25,388 nucleotides of DNA from contig CAUGVQ010000021.1 in NCBI GenBank assembly GCA_959602875.1, positions 1-25,388 on the forward strand, written 5' to 3'. The notes beneath the pieces are model-generated. The model was not told the origin of the DNA and made no database searches. It saw only the letters and a program-made list of their open reading frames with translations. Made by a program: the position numbers and the translations under genes. This stretch comes from an uncultured Collinsella sp. Its GTDB lineage: Bacteria > Actinomycetota > Coriobacteriia > Coriobacteriales > Coriobacteriaceae. Positions 15,492-23,594 of the stretch are shown here, piece by piece; positions within the stretch are counted from its first letter, which is position 1; every line of letters begins with the position of its first letter.

Positions 15492-17099
15492 ATGAAGGTA
15501 GATGTGTCTGGTATTATGAAGCGCTTCTCGGGCGCCATGATCCAGCCTGTCATGTTCCTGGCGGTTGCCGGTATCATGCTCGCGCTCGCTGCGATCTTCC
15601 GTCTCACCTACATGCCGGCGTTCATAATCGGCATCGGTGACTTTTTGTACAACCTGTTCATGAATGGCTTCATCAACAACTTGGTTGTCATCTTCGTTGT
15701 TGGTCTTACCTGTGCGTTCGCTAAAAAGCAAAAGACCGATGCGGTGGTCGTCGCCATCGCGTCGTTCCTTGCCTATCTCTATGCAAATAACTATTGGCTC
15801 AACCTTACCGGTGCGCTCGCCGAGCCCATCGATGGCGCGTTCTACGGCACCGGTCAGGCAATGGTCCTTGGCGTCCAGGTCACCGACATGGGCGTGTTCA
15901 TCTCGATCATCCTCGGTTGCGTCAACGGCTGGATCTTCAATAAGCTCTGCGACGTGAAGTTCCCTGACGCGGTGCGCATCTACGGCGGCACCAAGCTCGC
16001 CTTCCTCGTCTGCGCGCTCGTTTCCGCCGCCATCGGCGTGGCAGCCACCTACTTCTGGCCGCCCGTTTCCAACGTCATCTCCATGCTGCAGGGCTTCATG
16101 CAGAACGCCGGTTACGCGGGCCTGTTTGTTTACGGCTTCCTGAACCGCATCCTCATCCCGACCGGTCTCCATCACCTCGTCTGGATGCCCTTCAACTACA
16201 CGAGCGTCGGTGGCGTTGCTGAGATCGCCGGTCAGGCCTACCAGGGCGCTGCGGTCATCTACACGGCTGAGATCGCCAACATCGCAAGCATCACCTCTAT
16301 CGATCCGTCCGTCCGCTACATCGTCTTCGGCTTCTCCAAGGTCTTCGGCTCCATCGGCTGCGTGCTCGCCTTCATCGCGACCGCCAAGCCCGAGAAGCGC
16401 GCTCAGACCCAGGCCCTGCTGATCCCGTCCTGCATCACCGCTGTGGTCGCGGGCATCACCGAGCCGCTTGAGTTCACCTACCTCTTTGTGTCCCCGTTGC
16501 TGTTCCTCGTGCACTCGCTGCTCGATGGTATCTTCCAGACGCTCATCATCGCAGTCGGCTACATGGCGCAGGTCGATAACCTCATCAGCCTTATCACGAC
16601 CGCCATCATCATCCCGTGGGATATGTCTCACTTCTATCTGATCTTCCCGGTCGGCGCCGCTGCCATCGTCATCTGGTTCCTGGCCTTCCGCTTCTTCATC
16701 CTTAAGTTCGACCTCAAGACCCCTGGCCGTGAGGACGAGGGTGAGGAGATCGACCTCTCCAAGATGAACCGCAAGGCGTTTGAGGCGCAGAAGGCAGCCG
16801 GCGGCGCAGCGGTGGCCGTTGCCGGCGGTGGCACCGCGGTCGTGGACGATGACGCCACCAACGTCCAGCACATCATCGACGGCCTGGGCGGCCCGGACAA
16901 CATCGTGTCGCTCATGAACTGCTTCACCCGTCTGCGTATCGACCTCAAGGACATGAACCTCATCAACGAGGACGAGGTCAACAAGTTCAAGAACTCCGGC
17001 ATCGTCCGCGGCAAGAACAACGTCCAGATCATCGTGGGCATGAAGGTCCAGGACGTCTTCGAGAAGGTCATGGTGGCCCTCGGCCGCGATCTCGAGTAG
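15492..17099 (+). CDS. PTS glucose/alpha-glucoside EIICB permease
   Basis: A complete 535-residue permease. The N-terminal EIIC domain (about 1-420, roughly ten hydrophobic segments) contains LIPTGLHH and GITEPLEFT. An Ala/Gly-rich linker leads to EIIB with phospho-Cys477 in NCFTRLR. No EIIA domain is present. ATG 15492 has a GGGGAG site about 9 nt upstream; an upstream in-frame start at 15459 is less likely. The GH4 gene 121 bp downstream makes an alpha-glucoside such as maltose the probable substrate. It is clearly paralogous to the truncated EIICB at the left edge of the window. Confidence 0.93.
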   Translation: MKVDVSGIMKRFSGAMIQPVMFLAVAGIMLALAAIFRLTYMPAFIIGIGDFLYNLFMNGFINNLVVIFVVGLTCAFAKKQKTDAVVVAIASFLAYLYANNYWLNLTGALAEPIDGAFYGTGQAMVLGVQVTDMGVFISIILGCVNGWIFNKLCDVKFPDAVRIYGGTKLAFLVCALVSAAIGVAATYFWPPVSNVISMLQGFMQNAGYAGLFVYGFLNRILIPTGLHHLVWMPFNYTSVGGVAEIAGQAYQGAAVIYTAEIANIASITSIDPSVRYIVFGFSKVFGSIGCVLAFIATAKPEKRAQTQALLIPSCITAVVAGITEPLEFTYLFVSPLLFLVHSLLDGIFQTLIIAVGYMAQVDNLISLITTAIIIPWDMSHFYLIFPVGAAAIVIWFLAFRFFILKFDLKTPGREDEGEEIDLSKMNRKAFEAQKAAGGAAVAVAGGGTAVVDDDATNVQHIIDGLGGPDNIVSLMNCFTRLRIDLKDMNLINEDEVNKFKNSGIVRGKNNVQIIVGMKVQDVFEKVMVALGRDLE

Positions 17100-17123
17100 T
17101 ACATCCCTCTCAGGATGGGGTAT

Positions 17124-17158
17124 CCCGCCCGGCCTAGTATGGGGTCCGGCCGGGCGGG
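17124..17158 (+). other. Intercistronic hairpin between EIICB and GH4 genes (second module)
   Basis: A perfect 11-bp GC stem (17124-17134 with 17148-17158, 13-nt loop) followed by TATTTCC. The T-tract is poor, so partial termination or 3'-end protection of the permease mRNA is more likely than full termination. It mirrors the hairpin at 1057-1087. Confidence 0.5.
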
Positions 17159-17220
17159 TATTTCCCCAATCATTGGTAACCCGCCGGCGGCAGGAGCCGG
17201 CAGATAGAAAAGGAGTAACC

Positions 17221-18576
17221 ATGAACGAAGACAAGAAGTTCCGCATCTGTATCGTCGGCGGCGGCTCCCGCTATACGCCGGGCATCCTGAAGATGCTCGT
17301 GGCCGAGAAGGACCGCTTCCCGATCTCGACCATCGTGCTCTACGACAACGAGGCCGAGCGCCAGGAGCGCGTCTGCGGTTACGGCAAGGTGCTGCTGCGC
17401 GAGTACTACCCTGAGTGCGAGATCATCCACACCACCGATCCCGAGACCGCCTTCACCGGCATCGACTTCGCGTTCATGCAGATTCGCGCCGGCCGTCTGA
17501 AGATGCGCGAGTCCGACGAGAAGATCGCCCTCAAGCACGGCTGCATCGGCCAGGAGACCTGCGGCGCCGGCGGCTTTGCCTACGGTATGCGCTCCGTGCC
17601 CGCGGTGTGCGCCATCATCAAGGACATCCGCAAGTACGCTCCCGAGGCTTGGATTCTCAATTACTCCAACCCCGCGGCGATCGTGGCCGAGGCCACCAAG
17701 CGCGTCTTCAAGGGCGACTACCGCATCATCAACATCTGCGACATGCCCGTTGGCATCATGGGCATGTACGCCCAGGCCCTCGGCCTCCCGTCGAAGCAGC
17801 TTGAGCCCCGTTACTTCGGCCTCAACCACTACGGCTGGTTCACCCACATCTACGACAAGGAGACCGGCGAGGACTATCTGCCCAAGCTGAAGAAGATGTT
17901 CGCCACCCCGATGCAGGACGACGAGCACACCGGCCACGAGGTCGACGCCTCCTGGGCCGAGACCTTCCGCTTCATGTCCAAGATGGTGCGTGAGTGCGGC
18001 GACAAGTTCATGCCCAACACCTACCTGCAGTACTACCTCTATCCCAAGCACATGGTCTCGATCGAGAACCCCGACTACACCCGTGCCAACGAGGTTATGG
18101 ACGGCCACGAGAAGCGCACGTTCGAGATGATCGAGGAGGTCATCGCTGCCGATAAGCTCAAGGGCACCAAGTACGAGATGACCGAGGAGGACTTCAACGA
18201 CGGCCACGCCACCTACATCGTGGACCTCGCCTACGCCATCTCGCACAACACGCAGGACATCTTCCTGTGCATGACCGAGAACCACGGCATCATCTCCAAC
18301 TTCTCCGAGGGCGCCATGGTCGAGGTGCCGGTCCGCGTGGGTATCAACGGCGTCGAGGCGCTCAACGTGGGCGAGATTCCGACCTTCCAGAAGGGCCTGC
18401 TCGAGAACCAGTTTGCCTACGAGAAGCTCACCGTGGACGCTTGCCTCGAGGGCTCCTACGAGAAGGCCTGGAATGCGCTCACGCTCAACCGCTGCGTGAA
18501 CGACACCGATACCGCCAAGGCCCTGCTCGATGACTACATCGAGGCCAACAAGGCTTACTGGCCCGAGCTCAAGTAA
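17221..18576 (+). CDS. 6-phospho-alpha-glucosidase, glycoside hydrolase family 4 (MalH/GlvA-like)
   Basis: A 451-residue cytoplasmic hydrolase with the GH4 pattern: IVGGGSRYTPG nucleotide-binding motif (residues 11-21), CDMP at 173-176 (metal ligand Cys173, catalytic Asp174, alpha-specific signature), His203 in GLNHYGW, and NTYLQYYLYP with the likely catalytic tyrosine. It needs NAD and a divalent metal. ATG 17221 follows AAAAGGAG. It is a paralogue of the enzyme at 1187-2530 but differs throughout, for example AGGFAYGMRSVPAV in place of [15 protein letters not shown] different alpha-glucoside range from the first enzyme is therefore plausible. Confidence 0.93.
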   Translation: MNEDKKFRICIVGGGSRYTPGILKMLVAEKDRFPISTIVLYDNEAERQERVCGYGKVLLREYYPECEIIHTTDPETAFTGIDFAFMQIRAGRLKMRESDEKIALKHGCIGQETCGAGGFAYGMRSVPAVCAIIKDIRKYAPEAWILNYSNPAAIVAEATKRVFKGDYRIINICDMPVGIMGMYAQALGLPSKQLEPRYFGLNHYGWFTHIYDKETGEDYLPKLKKMFATPMQDDEHTGHEVDASWAETFRFMSKMVRECGDKFMPNTYLQYYLYPKHMVSIENPDYTRANEVMDGHEKRTFEMIEEVIAADKLKGTKYEMTEEDFNDGHATYIVDLAYAISHNTQDIFLCMTENHGIISNFSEGAMVEVPVRVGINGVEALNVGEIPTFQKGLLENQFAYEKLTVDACLEGSYEKAWNALTLNRCVNDTDTAKALLDDYIEANKAYWPELK

Positions 18577-18584
18577 ACACCCTT

Positions 18585-18617
18585 GTGTCGGCGCGGCACC
18601 TCCCGCCGCGCCGGCAC
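18585..18617 (+). other. Hairpin downstream of second GH4 gene
   Basis: A 13-bp stem (18585-18597 with 18605-18617, one G-U pair, 7-nt loop) beginning 9 bp after the stop codon. It has no T-tract; a second hairpin with a T-rich tail follows 40 bp later. Confidence 0.45.
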
Positions 18618-18657
18618 GGTCTGCGGGGACCGCGATCCCGCATTTCTTGCGACATGC

Positions 18658-18688
18658 GGTCGGGGGCCAAAAGCCCCCGGCCCTCTTT
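18658..18688 (+). terminator. Intrinsic terminator-like hairpin after second GH4 gene
   Basis: A 10-bp stem (18658-18667 with 18673-18682) with loop CAAAA and a modest T-rich tail (TCTTT). Together with the hairpin just before it, this probably ends the EIICB-GH4 transcript. Confidence 0.65.
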
Positions 18689-18744
18689 GGAGTCTTGGGG
18701 TTGTCGAACAGGGGCAACCTCAAAAGAACAGGTGGGAGACTGCC

Positions 18745-18984
18745 ATGCCTGGTGTGCTCGTACAGGCGCCGCTCGAATTTCAGGCGCTGAATCTGCCCAA
18801 GAAGTGCCTCTGCGTTGCCGAGATGCTCGTGGCCTATCTATGGCCGCTTATCGGTCTTGTGGCGGCTCTTGTTATGTGGCGCCGCAAGAGCGCGCTCATC
18901 TGGCGCTTCTGCGCGGTTGCCGGCGCGGTTGCCAGCGTGGTGGTCTATCTGTTTGAGTTTGGCGGGGCGATGCTCGCGGCCTAG
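18745..18984 (+). CDS. Small membrane protein, function unknown
   Basis: A 79-residue protein with two hydrophobic segments, roughly residues 29-45 and 55-77, joined by a short basic turn (MWRRKSALIWR). This predicts a hairpin-like membrane protein with the basic loop in the cytoplasm. Not recognised as any family. ATG 18745 has GGGAG 6 nt upstream, which supports a real gene. It lies after a terminator-like hairpin and converges with the RpiR operon, its stop 35 bp from theirs. A longer in-frame start at 18583 would translate the hairpins and is rejected. Confidence 0.6.
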   Translation: MPGVLVQAPLEFQALNLPKKCLCVAEMLVAYLWPLIGLVAALVMWRRKSALIWRFCAVAGAVASVVVYLFEFGGAMLAA

Positions 18985-19019
18985 TGCCCTCGCCCTGTTT
19001 TCTCTCGTCTGAGCCTCCG

Positions 19020-19736
19020 CTAGGAAAGAGCGCTCAGGCTCTCGCGCTCCATCATGTAGATGAAGCGCTCGAGCGCGCGCTCCACCAAGGCGAGGGATCC
19101 TGCGGCAAAGTAGTTTGGCTCGTAGGCGGAGAGCGCGGATTTGTTGCTTTTGATGGCGATGGCGAGGTTGGACGCGCGTGCCACCGGCGTGTTGGCGTCT
19201 GCCGTCACGGCTACGGTCTCAAAGCCGCATTGCACGCATTCAAGGGCGTCCTGCCAGCAGGCGAGACCGCTCTCGTTGAAGATGAGGGCGAGGCCCGCGT
19301 TGCCGTCTTCAGACTGCTCGAGGCAGGCGCGGGCGATCTGCGGCGTATAGGGCATGGCGGTGAACTCGAGAGCGCCCAGGCGGTAGACGAGCAGACGCCG
19401 GCAGATATCGGCGTCGCCCGTACCCTGCAGAAGGACGCGTCCGCCGCGATGGCGCATGAACGCTTGGGCGAGAAGGTCGATGCCGTTGATGTCATCTTCC
19501 GTATGCTCGACGACGCGCCGGTTGTTTTTGAGATATTGGCCGAGCTGACCCACCATATCGCTCCAGCTCGCGTAGCCGTAGCGTTTGGCGGCGCGGTAGA
19601 CGGCTGAGCTCGAGACGCCGAGCTCCTCGGCGATAAGGCCTATGGTTGGCTTCTCGCCCGCGCGCAGATGGTTGCGTACCGCCTGGTAGATGGCGCGATC
19701 GGTCGCCTCGATATCTAAGGGATTCTTGTGTCTCAT
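19020..19736 (-). CDS. RpiR-family transcriptional regulator (second of tandem pair)
   Basis: A 238-residue regulator with an N-terminal helix-turn-helix of the RpiR type (IGLIAEELGVSSSAVYRAAKRYGY, about residues 33-56). The C-terminal SIS sugar-phosphate-binding domain (about 98-210) includes RVLLQGTGDAD and the ALIFNESG segment. RpiR proteins sense sugar phosphates. Its ATG overlaps the stop of the preceding RpiR gene in an ATGA junction, so the two are translationally coupled and probably made in matched amounts. Target genes are unknown; nearby PTS genes are the best guess. Confidence 0.85.
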   Translation of the reverse strand: MRHKNPLDIEATDRAIYQAVRNHLRAGEKPTIGLIAEELGVSSSAVYRAAKRYGYASWSDMVGQLGQYLKNNRRVVEHTEDDINGIDLLAQAFMRHRGGRVLLQGTGDADICRRLLVYRLGALEFTAMPYTPQIARACLEQSEDGNAGLALIFNESGLACWQDALECVQCGFETVAVTADANTPVARASNLAIAIKSNKSALSAYEPNYFAAGSLALVERALERFIYMMERESLSALS

Positions 19737-20488
19737 GCGCCTGCCCCCTCGTCTGTGGCGTAGTTGGCGGGCAGCGGTGAGCGGTTGGAGCGATGCGCCG
19801 AGTACGCGGAGAGCGCGCTCTCAAAGAGCATGAGCACCTTCACGGGAAACATCTGCGTTAGCGTGCTCGGCGTGCGCGCGAGTTTGATTGCCACGTCGAT
19901 ATAGGGCAGGTCGTCGGGAAAGCCCGCGTCGATGATCGCCACGGTGGTGTAGCCATGCTGCGCCGTGTAGGAGAGAATCCCCTCGTAGGCCGGGCGCACG
20001 TTGACGTAGTTTTTGTCTGAGGCGGGGACTTCCTGCAAAAAGAAGAACATGACGCCTGCCTCGGGCGCCAGGGAGTCGAACGTCACGTAGTCGTACGAGG
20101 ACACCGACGTGAGACGGAACATATTGAGCTTGCGGTTGACGTAGTCGGCAACGATGCCGATGGCGGGGTCGCCTCCCGAGTAGCAGATGTTGCGCTTGCC
20201 GCGGCAGCGCTCGAGGCAATCGGCGAGCATGGCGACCGCCAAGTCGAAGTCCCCCTCCGTCACGTGCCGGGGCAGCACGCGCGTGCTGTGGATGTTCGAG
20301 CTCGTCTGGTAGGCGTACAGGTAGTCCTTGAAGCCCGAGAACCCGAGTTTTTTCACCGTTTTGATGACGGTGCTTTTAGCGACGTGGCAGGACGCGGCGA
20401 GTTCGGTAAGCGAGATCTCCTCGCGGACGGCGTTGCTCGCAAAGAGCTTCTCGATAATCTCGCGCTCGGTATCGGTCAGCTTCTGCAT
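19733..20488 (-). CDS. RpiR-family transcriptional regulator (first of tandem pair)
   Basis: A 251-residue regulator: RpiR-type helix-turn-helix (SLTELAASCHVAKSTVIKTV, about residues 26-45, then KLGFSGFKDY) and a SIS-like domain (about 88-220). The usual Ser-rich sugar-phosphate loop is not clear in the SIS-like domain (VMFFFLQEVPASDKN at that place). ATG 20488 has GGAGG 10 nt upstream, a long spacing; the open frame to 20581 has no better start. It follows the EIIA gene by 108 bp on the same strand and overlaps the next RpiR gene by 4 bp, suggesting an EIIA-RpiR-RpiR operon. Confidence 0.85.
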   Translation of the reverse strand: MQKLTDTEREIIEKLFASNAVREEISLTELAASCHVAKSTVIKTVKKLGFSGFKDYLYAYQTSSNIHSTRVLPRHVTEGDFDLAVAMLADCLERCRGKRNICYSGGDPAIGIVADYVNRKLNMFRLTSVSSYDYVTFDSLAPEAGVMFFFLQEVPASDKNYVNVRPAYEGILSYTAQHGYTTVAIIDAGFPDDLPYIDVAIKLARTPSTLTQMFPVKVLMLFESALSAYSAHRSNRSPLPANYATDEGAGA

Positions 20489-20596
20489 GTGTACCGAGCC
20501 TCCGTCCCCTGTGCCTGCTGTCACGCCCTGCCTATCGCTTATCAAGTATAGCCCGAGCGCGTCCGTGACGGCGCGCGGCACTCGGCGCGCGGCGCG

Positions 20597-21109
20597 CTAT
20601 GCGAACCAGATGGCGGTGTCCTGCGTGGTCACCGTGCCGTCGGCGTGCTTGTGAAGCTCGCCTGCGCAGGTGTGCTCGGCCACAAGGCACATGGTCACCG
20701 GGTCGAAGCCGGCTGCGCGGATCTTGTCGATATCGATGTCGAGCAGCTTCTGGCCAGCTTCGACGCGGTCGCCCTGCGCTACGTGCAGGGTAAAGCCATC
20801 ACCCTGCATCTCCACGGTATCGATGCCCACGTGGACCATGACGGTGATGCCGTTGTCGCCCGTGATGCCAAAGGCATGGCCGGTGGGAAAGAGCGCGTCA
20901 ACGCTGCCCGAGACCGGAGCGATCACAGCGCTGTCGGTGGGGACGATGGCAACGCCGTCGCCCATGGTCTTGCTGGCAAACGCTTGGTCGGCGACGGTCG
21001 AGATGTCGGCGAGCGTGCCGGCGACGGGGCAGAGCACGCTCGGTGCGGGCGCTTCCGTCTGTGCGGTGGTTTCGGCTTCCTTGTTGAAGAGCTTGGAGAA
21101 GAGTCCCAT
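20597..21109 (-). CDS. crr: PTS glucose-type EIIA (Crr-like) phosphocarrier
   Basis: A 170-residue soluble phosphocarrier that takes phosphate from HPr and passes it to EIIB domains. After a short variable start it has the EIIA-Glc beta-sandwich with PVAG, DGVAIVP, GHAFGI (His78) and MVHVGIDTVEM, where His93 is the phosphorylated residue. ATG 21109 is preceded by AAAGGGA. As the only EIIA here it probably serves the three permeases that lack one. In other bacteria this protein also senses sugar supply; whether it interacts with the co-encoded RpiR proteins is unknown. Confidence 0.93.
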   Translation of the reverse strand: MGLFSKLFNKEAETTAQTEAPAPSVLCPVAGTLADISTVADQAFASKTMGDGVAIVPTDSAVIAPVSGSVDALFPTGHAFGITGDNGITVMVHVGIDTVEMQGDGFTLHVAQGDRVEAGQKLLDIDIDKIRAAGFDPVTMCLVAEHTCAGELHKHADGTVTTQDTAIWFA

Positions 21110-21210
21110 GGTGTTCCCTTTCTAAGGTGCGGGGGTTGAGGCTGGCGCCCCATGCAGAGAGCAGTTGCGCAGGCTCGAGGGTGCGCACGGCGGGGTTCCT
21201 CGAGACATGC

Positions 21211-21236
21211 AAAAACCCCGGTTGGAAAACCGGGTT
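21211..21236 (-). terminator. Intrinsic terminator between nikR and EIIA genes
   Basis: On the minus strand a 9-bp stem with one bulged base (21236-21228 with 21223-21214) and a short TTCC loop runs into GTTTTT. It separates the NikR transcript from the EIIA operon. Confidence 0.8.
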
Positions 21237-21390
21237 CTGCGGGAACACGCGAATCTATGCAATTCTTGCGACAGGGATAGTCTAGCTGCATGCTGCGGCG
21301 GGGCGCCTTGTGCAGCAGGCGCCGTCCCCCGAGCGGACGAATCTTGTCGGTGGACGGCGCGTGGTGCGGCAGCGTTGCGCAAGATGGGCG

Positions 21391-21834
21391 TTAGCGCTCG
21401 AGACTCTCCTCGGTGGCGGCGCAGGTGAGCTCGCCGTGCTTCACGCCGCGAAGACCCAGAAGCTTGTCTGCCAGCTCGTACACGCGCTCGCCGTGACCCT
21501 TCAGGGCGAGGATTTCAAGGCAGTTGTGATGATCGAGGTGCACGTGCATGGTCGAGACGATCTCGTGCGTGTAATCGTGCTGGATGGCGTCGAGCCTGCG
21601 CGTGAGGTCGCCGGTGTGATGGTCGTAAATCATCGTGAGCGAGCCTATGACCTCGGCATCGGGCGTGCGCAGCTCGTCTTTGACAAGAGATGCGCGGATA
21701 AGGTCGCGGATGGCCTCGGAGCGGTTTGCCGCACCTCCCGAGCGCGCGATCTGCGCATCGAAGGCTGCCAACAGATCGGCGGGAATGGCGATGGAGAAGC
21801 GGGCAAGCTCGCCCGCGGCGGGGTGCGCGCCCAT
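21391..21834 (-). CDS. nikR: Nickel-responsive regulator NikR
   Basis: A 147-residue regulator with an N-terminal ribbon-helix-helix DNA-binding domain (RFSIAIPADLLAAFD, then NRSEAIRDLIR, residues 12-50) and a C-terminal ACT-like nickel-binding domain. All four expected nickel ligands are present at NikR spacing: His86, His97 and His99 in MHVHLDHHNC, and Cys105. With nickel bound it would repress uptake or nickel-enzyme genes. It has no Shine-Dalgarno sequence of its own: its ATG lies 2 bp after the stop of the 82-residue upstream gene, so translation is probably coupled. Its targets are not shown; the hyp genes here are nickel-related but about 12 kb away. Confidence 0.93.
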   Translation of the reverse strand: MGAHPAAGELARFSIAIPADLLAAFDAQIARSGGAANRSEAIRDLIRASLVKDELRTPDAEVIGSLTMIYDHHTGDLTRRLDAIQHDYTHEIVSTMHVHLDHHNCLEILALKGHGERVYELADKLLGLRGVKHGELTCAATEESLER

Positions 21835-21836
21835 GG

Positions 21837-22085
21837 CTAGACCAGACGCACGGTGCCGACGGAGTTGTGGTCAGCCTCGATGGCGTCCTCGTATCCCTCG
21901 AGCGCGGCGCGCGCCTCATCGAGCGCCTTCATGGCGCGGGAGAGCTTGTTCTCGATGCGCTCCATGTCAAAGGCTTCGGTCGCATGGTAGAGGTCATGGC
22001 TCCAGCTCCGAGCGAGCTTGATGGTATCGTCCACCTGCTTCACGCTCATGGCGAGCTGGTTCATGTTCATTCCAACGTCATGCAT
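21837..22085 (-). CDS. Small helical protein coupled to nikR, function unknown
   Basis: An 82-residue protein not recognised. It begins with a Met-rich stretch (MHDVGMNMNQLAM) and is otherwise predicted to form long amphipathic helices with heptad-like charge (about residues 15-65), so a small coiled coil or helical bundle is likely. No signal peptide or membrane segment. ATG 22085 has AGGAG 7 nt upstream; ATG 22112 has none. Its stop lies 2 bp before nikR. A partner or metal-related role is suggested only by this coupling and by the Met/His content near the N-terminus. Confidence 0.7.
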   Translation of the reverse strand: MHDVGMNMNQLAMSVKQVDDTIKLARSWSHDLYHATEAFDMERIENKLSRAMKALDEARAALEGYEDAIEADHNSVGTVRLV

Positions 22086-22186
22086 GGGCTGTCTCCTTTG
22101 CGGCGCATTCAATCGTGGCGTATGGCGTCAGGTCGTAGCCTGCGCGCCTATGGTCGATTGTACCGTCAGCGGAAATGCAGCGGTGC

Positions 22187-22228
22187 ACAAAAAATGCCCC
22201 GGGCAGCTCATGCGAGCGTGCCCGGGGC
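22187..22228 (-). terminator. Intrinsic terminator after thioredoxin gene
   Basis: On the minus strand a 10-bp stem (22228-22219 with 22205-22196), with a further GCTC/GAGC stem inside the loop, is followed by A then six T residues. It ends the thioredoxin transcript before the nikR operon. Confidence 0.9.
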
Positions 22229-22285
22229 TGCGTGGTGCGCTGCGGGTCAGGGCGGGGGAGTCGCTGCCCCGCCCTGTTGCAGCGC

Positions 22286-22606
22286 CTATAGGTAGTTCTC
22301 GAGCTCAGCGGCAAGGCGCGCCTTGGGCATAGCGCCCACTGTGCGGCCAACCTCCTGACCGCCCTTGAACACCACGAGCGTGGGGATGGACATGACGCCG
22401 AACTTCATGGCGAGGTCCTGATTCTCATCGACGTTGCACTTGGCAACCTTGAGGCGGCCGGCAAGCTCGTCGGCAAGCTCGTCGACAATCGGCGAGAGCG
22501 TGCGGCAGGGGCCGCACCACGGAGCCCAGAAGTCGATGAGGACGGGGAGCTCTTCGCTCATGAGTGCGCCAAAGGATTCGGCGGTGACGTTGGTGATATC
22601 TGCCAT
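22286..22606 (-). CDS. trxA: Thioredoxin
   Basis: A 106-residue cytoplasmic disulfide reductase with the WCGPC active site (Cys31, Cys34), the buried Asp of VLIDFWA, and the cis-proline Pro75 in MSIPT. Length is standard. ATG 22606 follows GAGGAGG; an open frame upstream to 22723 is not supported. It has its own terminator and is divergent from the gene at 22859. Confidence 0.96.
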   Translation of the reverse strand: MADITNVTAESFGALMSEELPVLIDFWAPWCGPCRTLSPIVDELADELAGRLKVAKCNVDENQDLAMKFGVMSIPTLVVFKGGQEVGRTVGAMPKARLAAELENYL

Positions 22607-22858
22607 GTTTCCTCCTCGGGGGAGTGCGCGTGGGTTGCGCTTCGGTTGGTTACGTTTGGGGTTATACCCACAAGGCCCGTCGTGTTTCACAAATGATGGC
22701 GCATCGCTGTCTTTTTTGTTCATGCTGCGGCTGCGATGGTTGCTCGCTGCACCGGTCTATGCCGCCGCTGCGCTGCTACGCCGGCGCATCCCGGCGTACA
22801 ATGAGTGGACGGATGTATGCCCGTGGCCGTGGCTACGATCATGAGTAGAGGAGGACCG

Positions 22859-23446
22859 GTGTCCGTCTCGTCGCGCGACGTGCGCGCCGCCCGTTTGGCG
22901 GCGGTGCAGCAGGAATTCGAAGACCTTGCCGCAAGGGGCGTTCGCATAGATGGCGACGGCTTCTCGCCCATCGTGCTCGTCAAGGGTGACCTAAATGAGG
23001 CCGAGCAGGCGGGCGGCACGCTTTTGGCGGGGGACGACGGTCGCGCCCTGCGAGCGGCGCTGCTCAGGCTCGGGTACGCGCCTGAGGACTTCTGCGCTCT
23101 GTCCGCTGTTGCAGGGGAGGGCGATCCGTCCGTGGTGGATATGCCTGCCGCGGGCGAGCCCCTGGCGCCCGAGCTGTTCCGCGAGGCGCTCGAGGCGCTC
23201 GACCCCGAGGCTGTGGTGCTTCTCGATGATGTCGCAGCGGGCGTCATGCGGGAGGCCTATGCAGACGCTTTGTCTCTCATCGAGCAGTTTGAGGTGGCGA
23301 TGCTTGAGCCGGGACTCGTGGCGCATGTGCTGGGAAGGCGCGTGCTCGCCCTCGGAGGCTTTGAGGCGGCATTACAAGACCCGGCGGCAAAGCAGCGTGT
23401 GTGGGCTTATCTCAAGCAGCTCCCGCCCGCGGGCGCCCCGTACTAG
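22859..23446 (+). CDS. Uncharacterised protein with faint uracil-DNA-glycosylase-like layout
   Basis: A 195-residue soluble acidic protein not firmly recognised. The order of blocks recalls the uracil-DNA glycosylase superfamily: a strand with VLVKGD near 38-44, GGTLLAGDDGRALRAALLRLG (52-72), a strand-loop EDFCALSAV, then PEAVVLLDDVAAG, and a C-terminal AKQRVWAYLKQL helix. The catalytic GEAPG and HPS-type motifs are absent, so an active enzyme is doubtful. The start was set at GTG 22859, with AGAGGAGG 4 nt upstream, the same short spacing as hypE; earlier in-frame starts (22805, 22817, 22841) lack such a site. It ends at a terminator shared with the ferredoxin gene. Confidence 0.6.
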   Translation: MSVSSRDVRAARLAAVQQEFEDLAARGVRIDGDGFSPIVLVKGDLNEAEQAGGTLLAGDDGRALRAALLRLGYAPEDFCALSAVAGEGDPSVVDMPAAGEPLAPELFREALEALDPEAVVLLDDVAAGVMREAYADALSLIEQFEVAMLEPGLVAHVLGRRVLALGGFEAALQDPAAKQRVWAYLKQLPPAGAPY

Positions 23447-23497
23447 GCGTTTTGCCGGAGCGCTCGGTCCTAAACGCCGTAGATATATAAATGAGAG

Positions 23498-23529
23498 AAA
23501 AAAAGAGGCTCCCTTGCGGGAGCCTCTTT
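23498..23529. terminator. Bidirectional terminator between unknown protein and ferredoxin
   Basis: A perfect 12-bp stem (23502-23513 with 23518-23529) and 4-nt loop. On the minus strand it runs into seven or more T residues, a strong terminator for ferredoxin; on the plus strand the tail is CTTT. Confidence 0.9.
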
Positions 23530-23594
23530 GGTGAGCTTGCGCTCGTGCGAAGGCGTCGGCAAGACGCCTCTTCGACGGGTGAGTCGTATAAGGA

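Noticed and set aside
15489..17246. Long open frame (585 codons) antisense to the EIICB gene
   Set aside because: It mirrors a strongly supported gene on the other strand, has no ribosome site, and its composition (Asp/Glu/His/Arg/Val-rich) is the usual shadow of GC-rich coding DNA.
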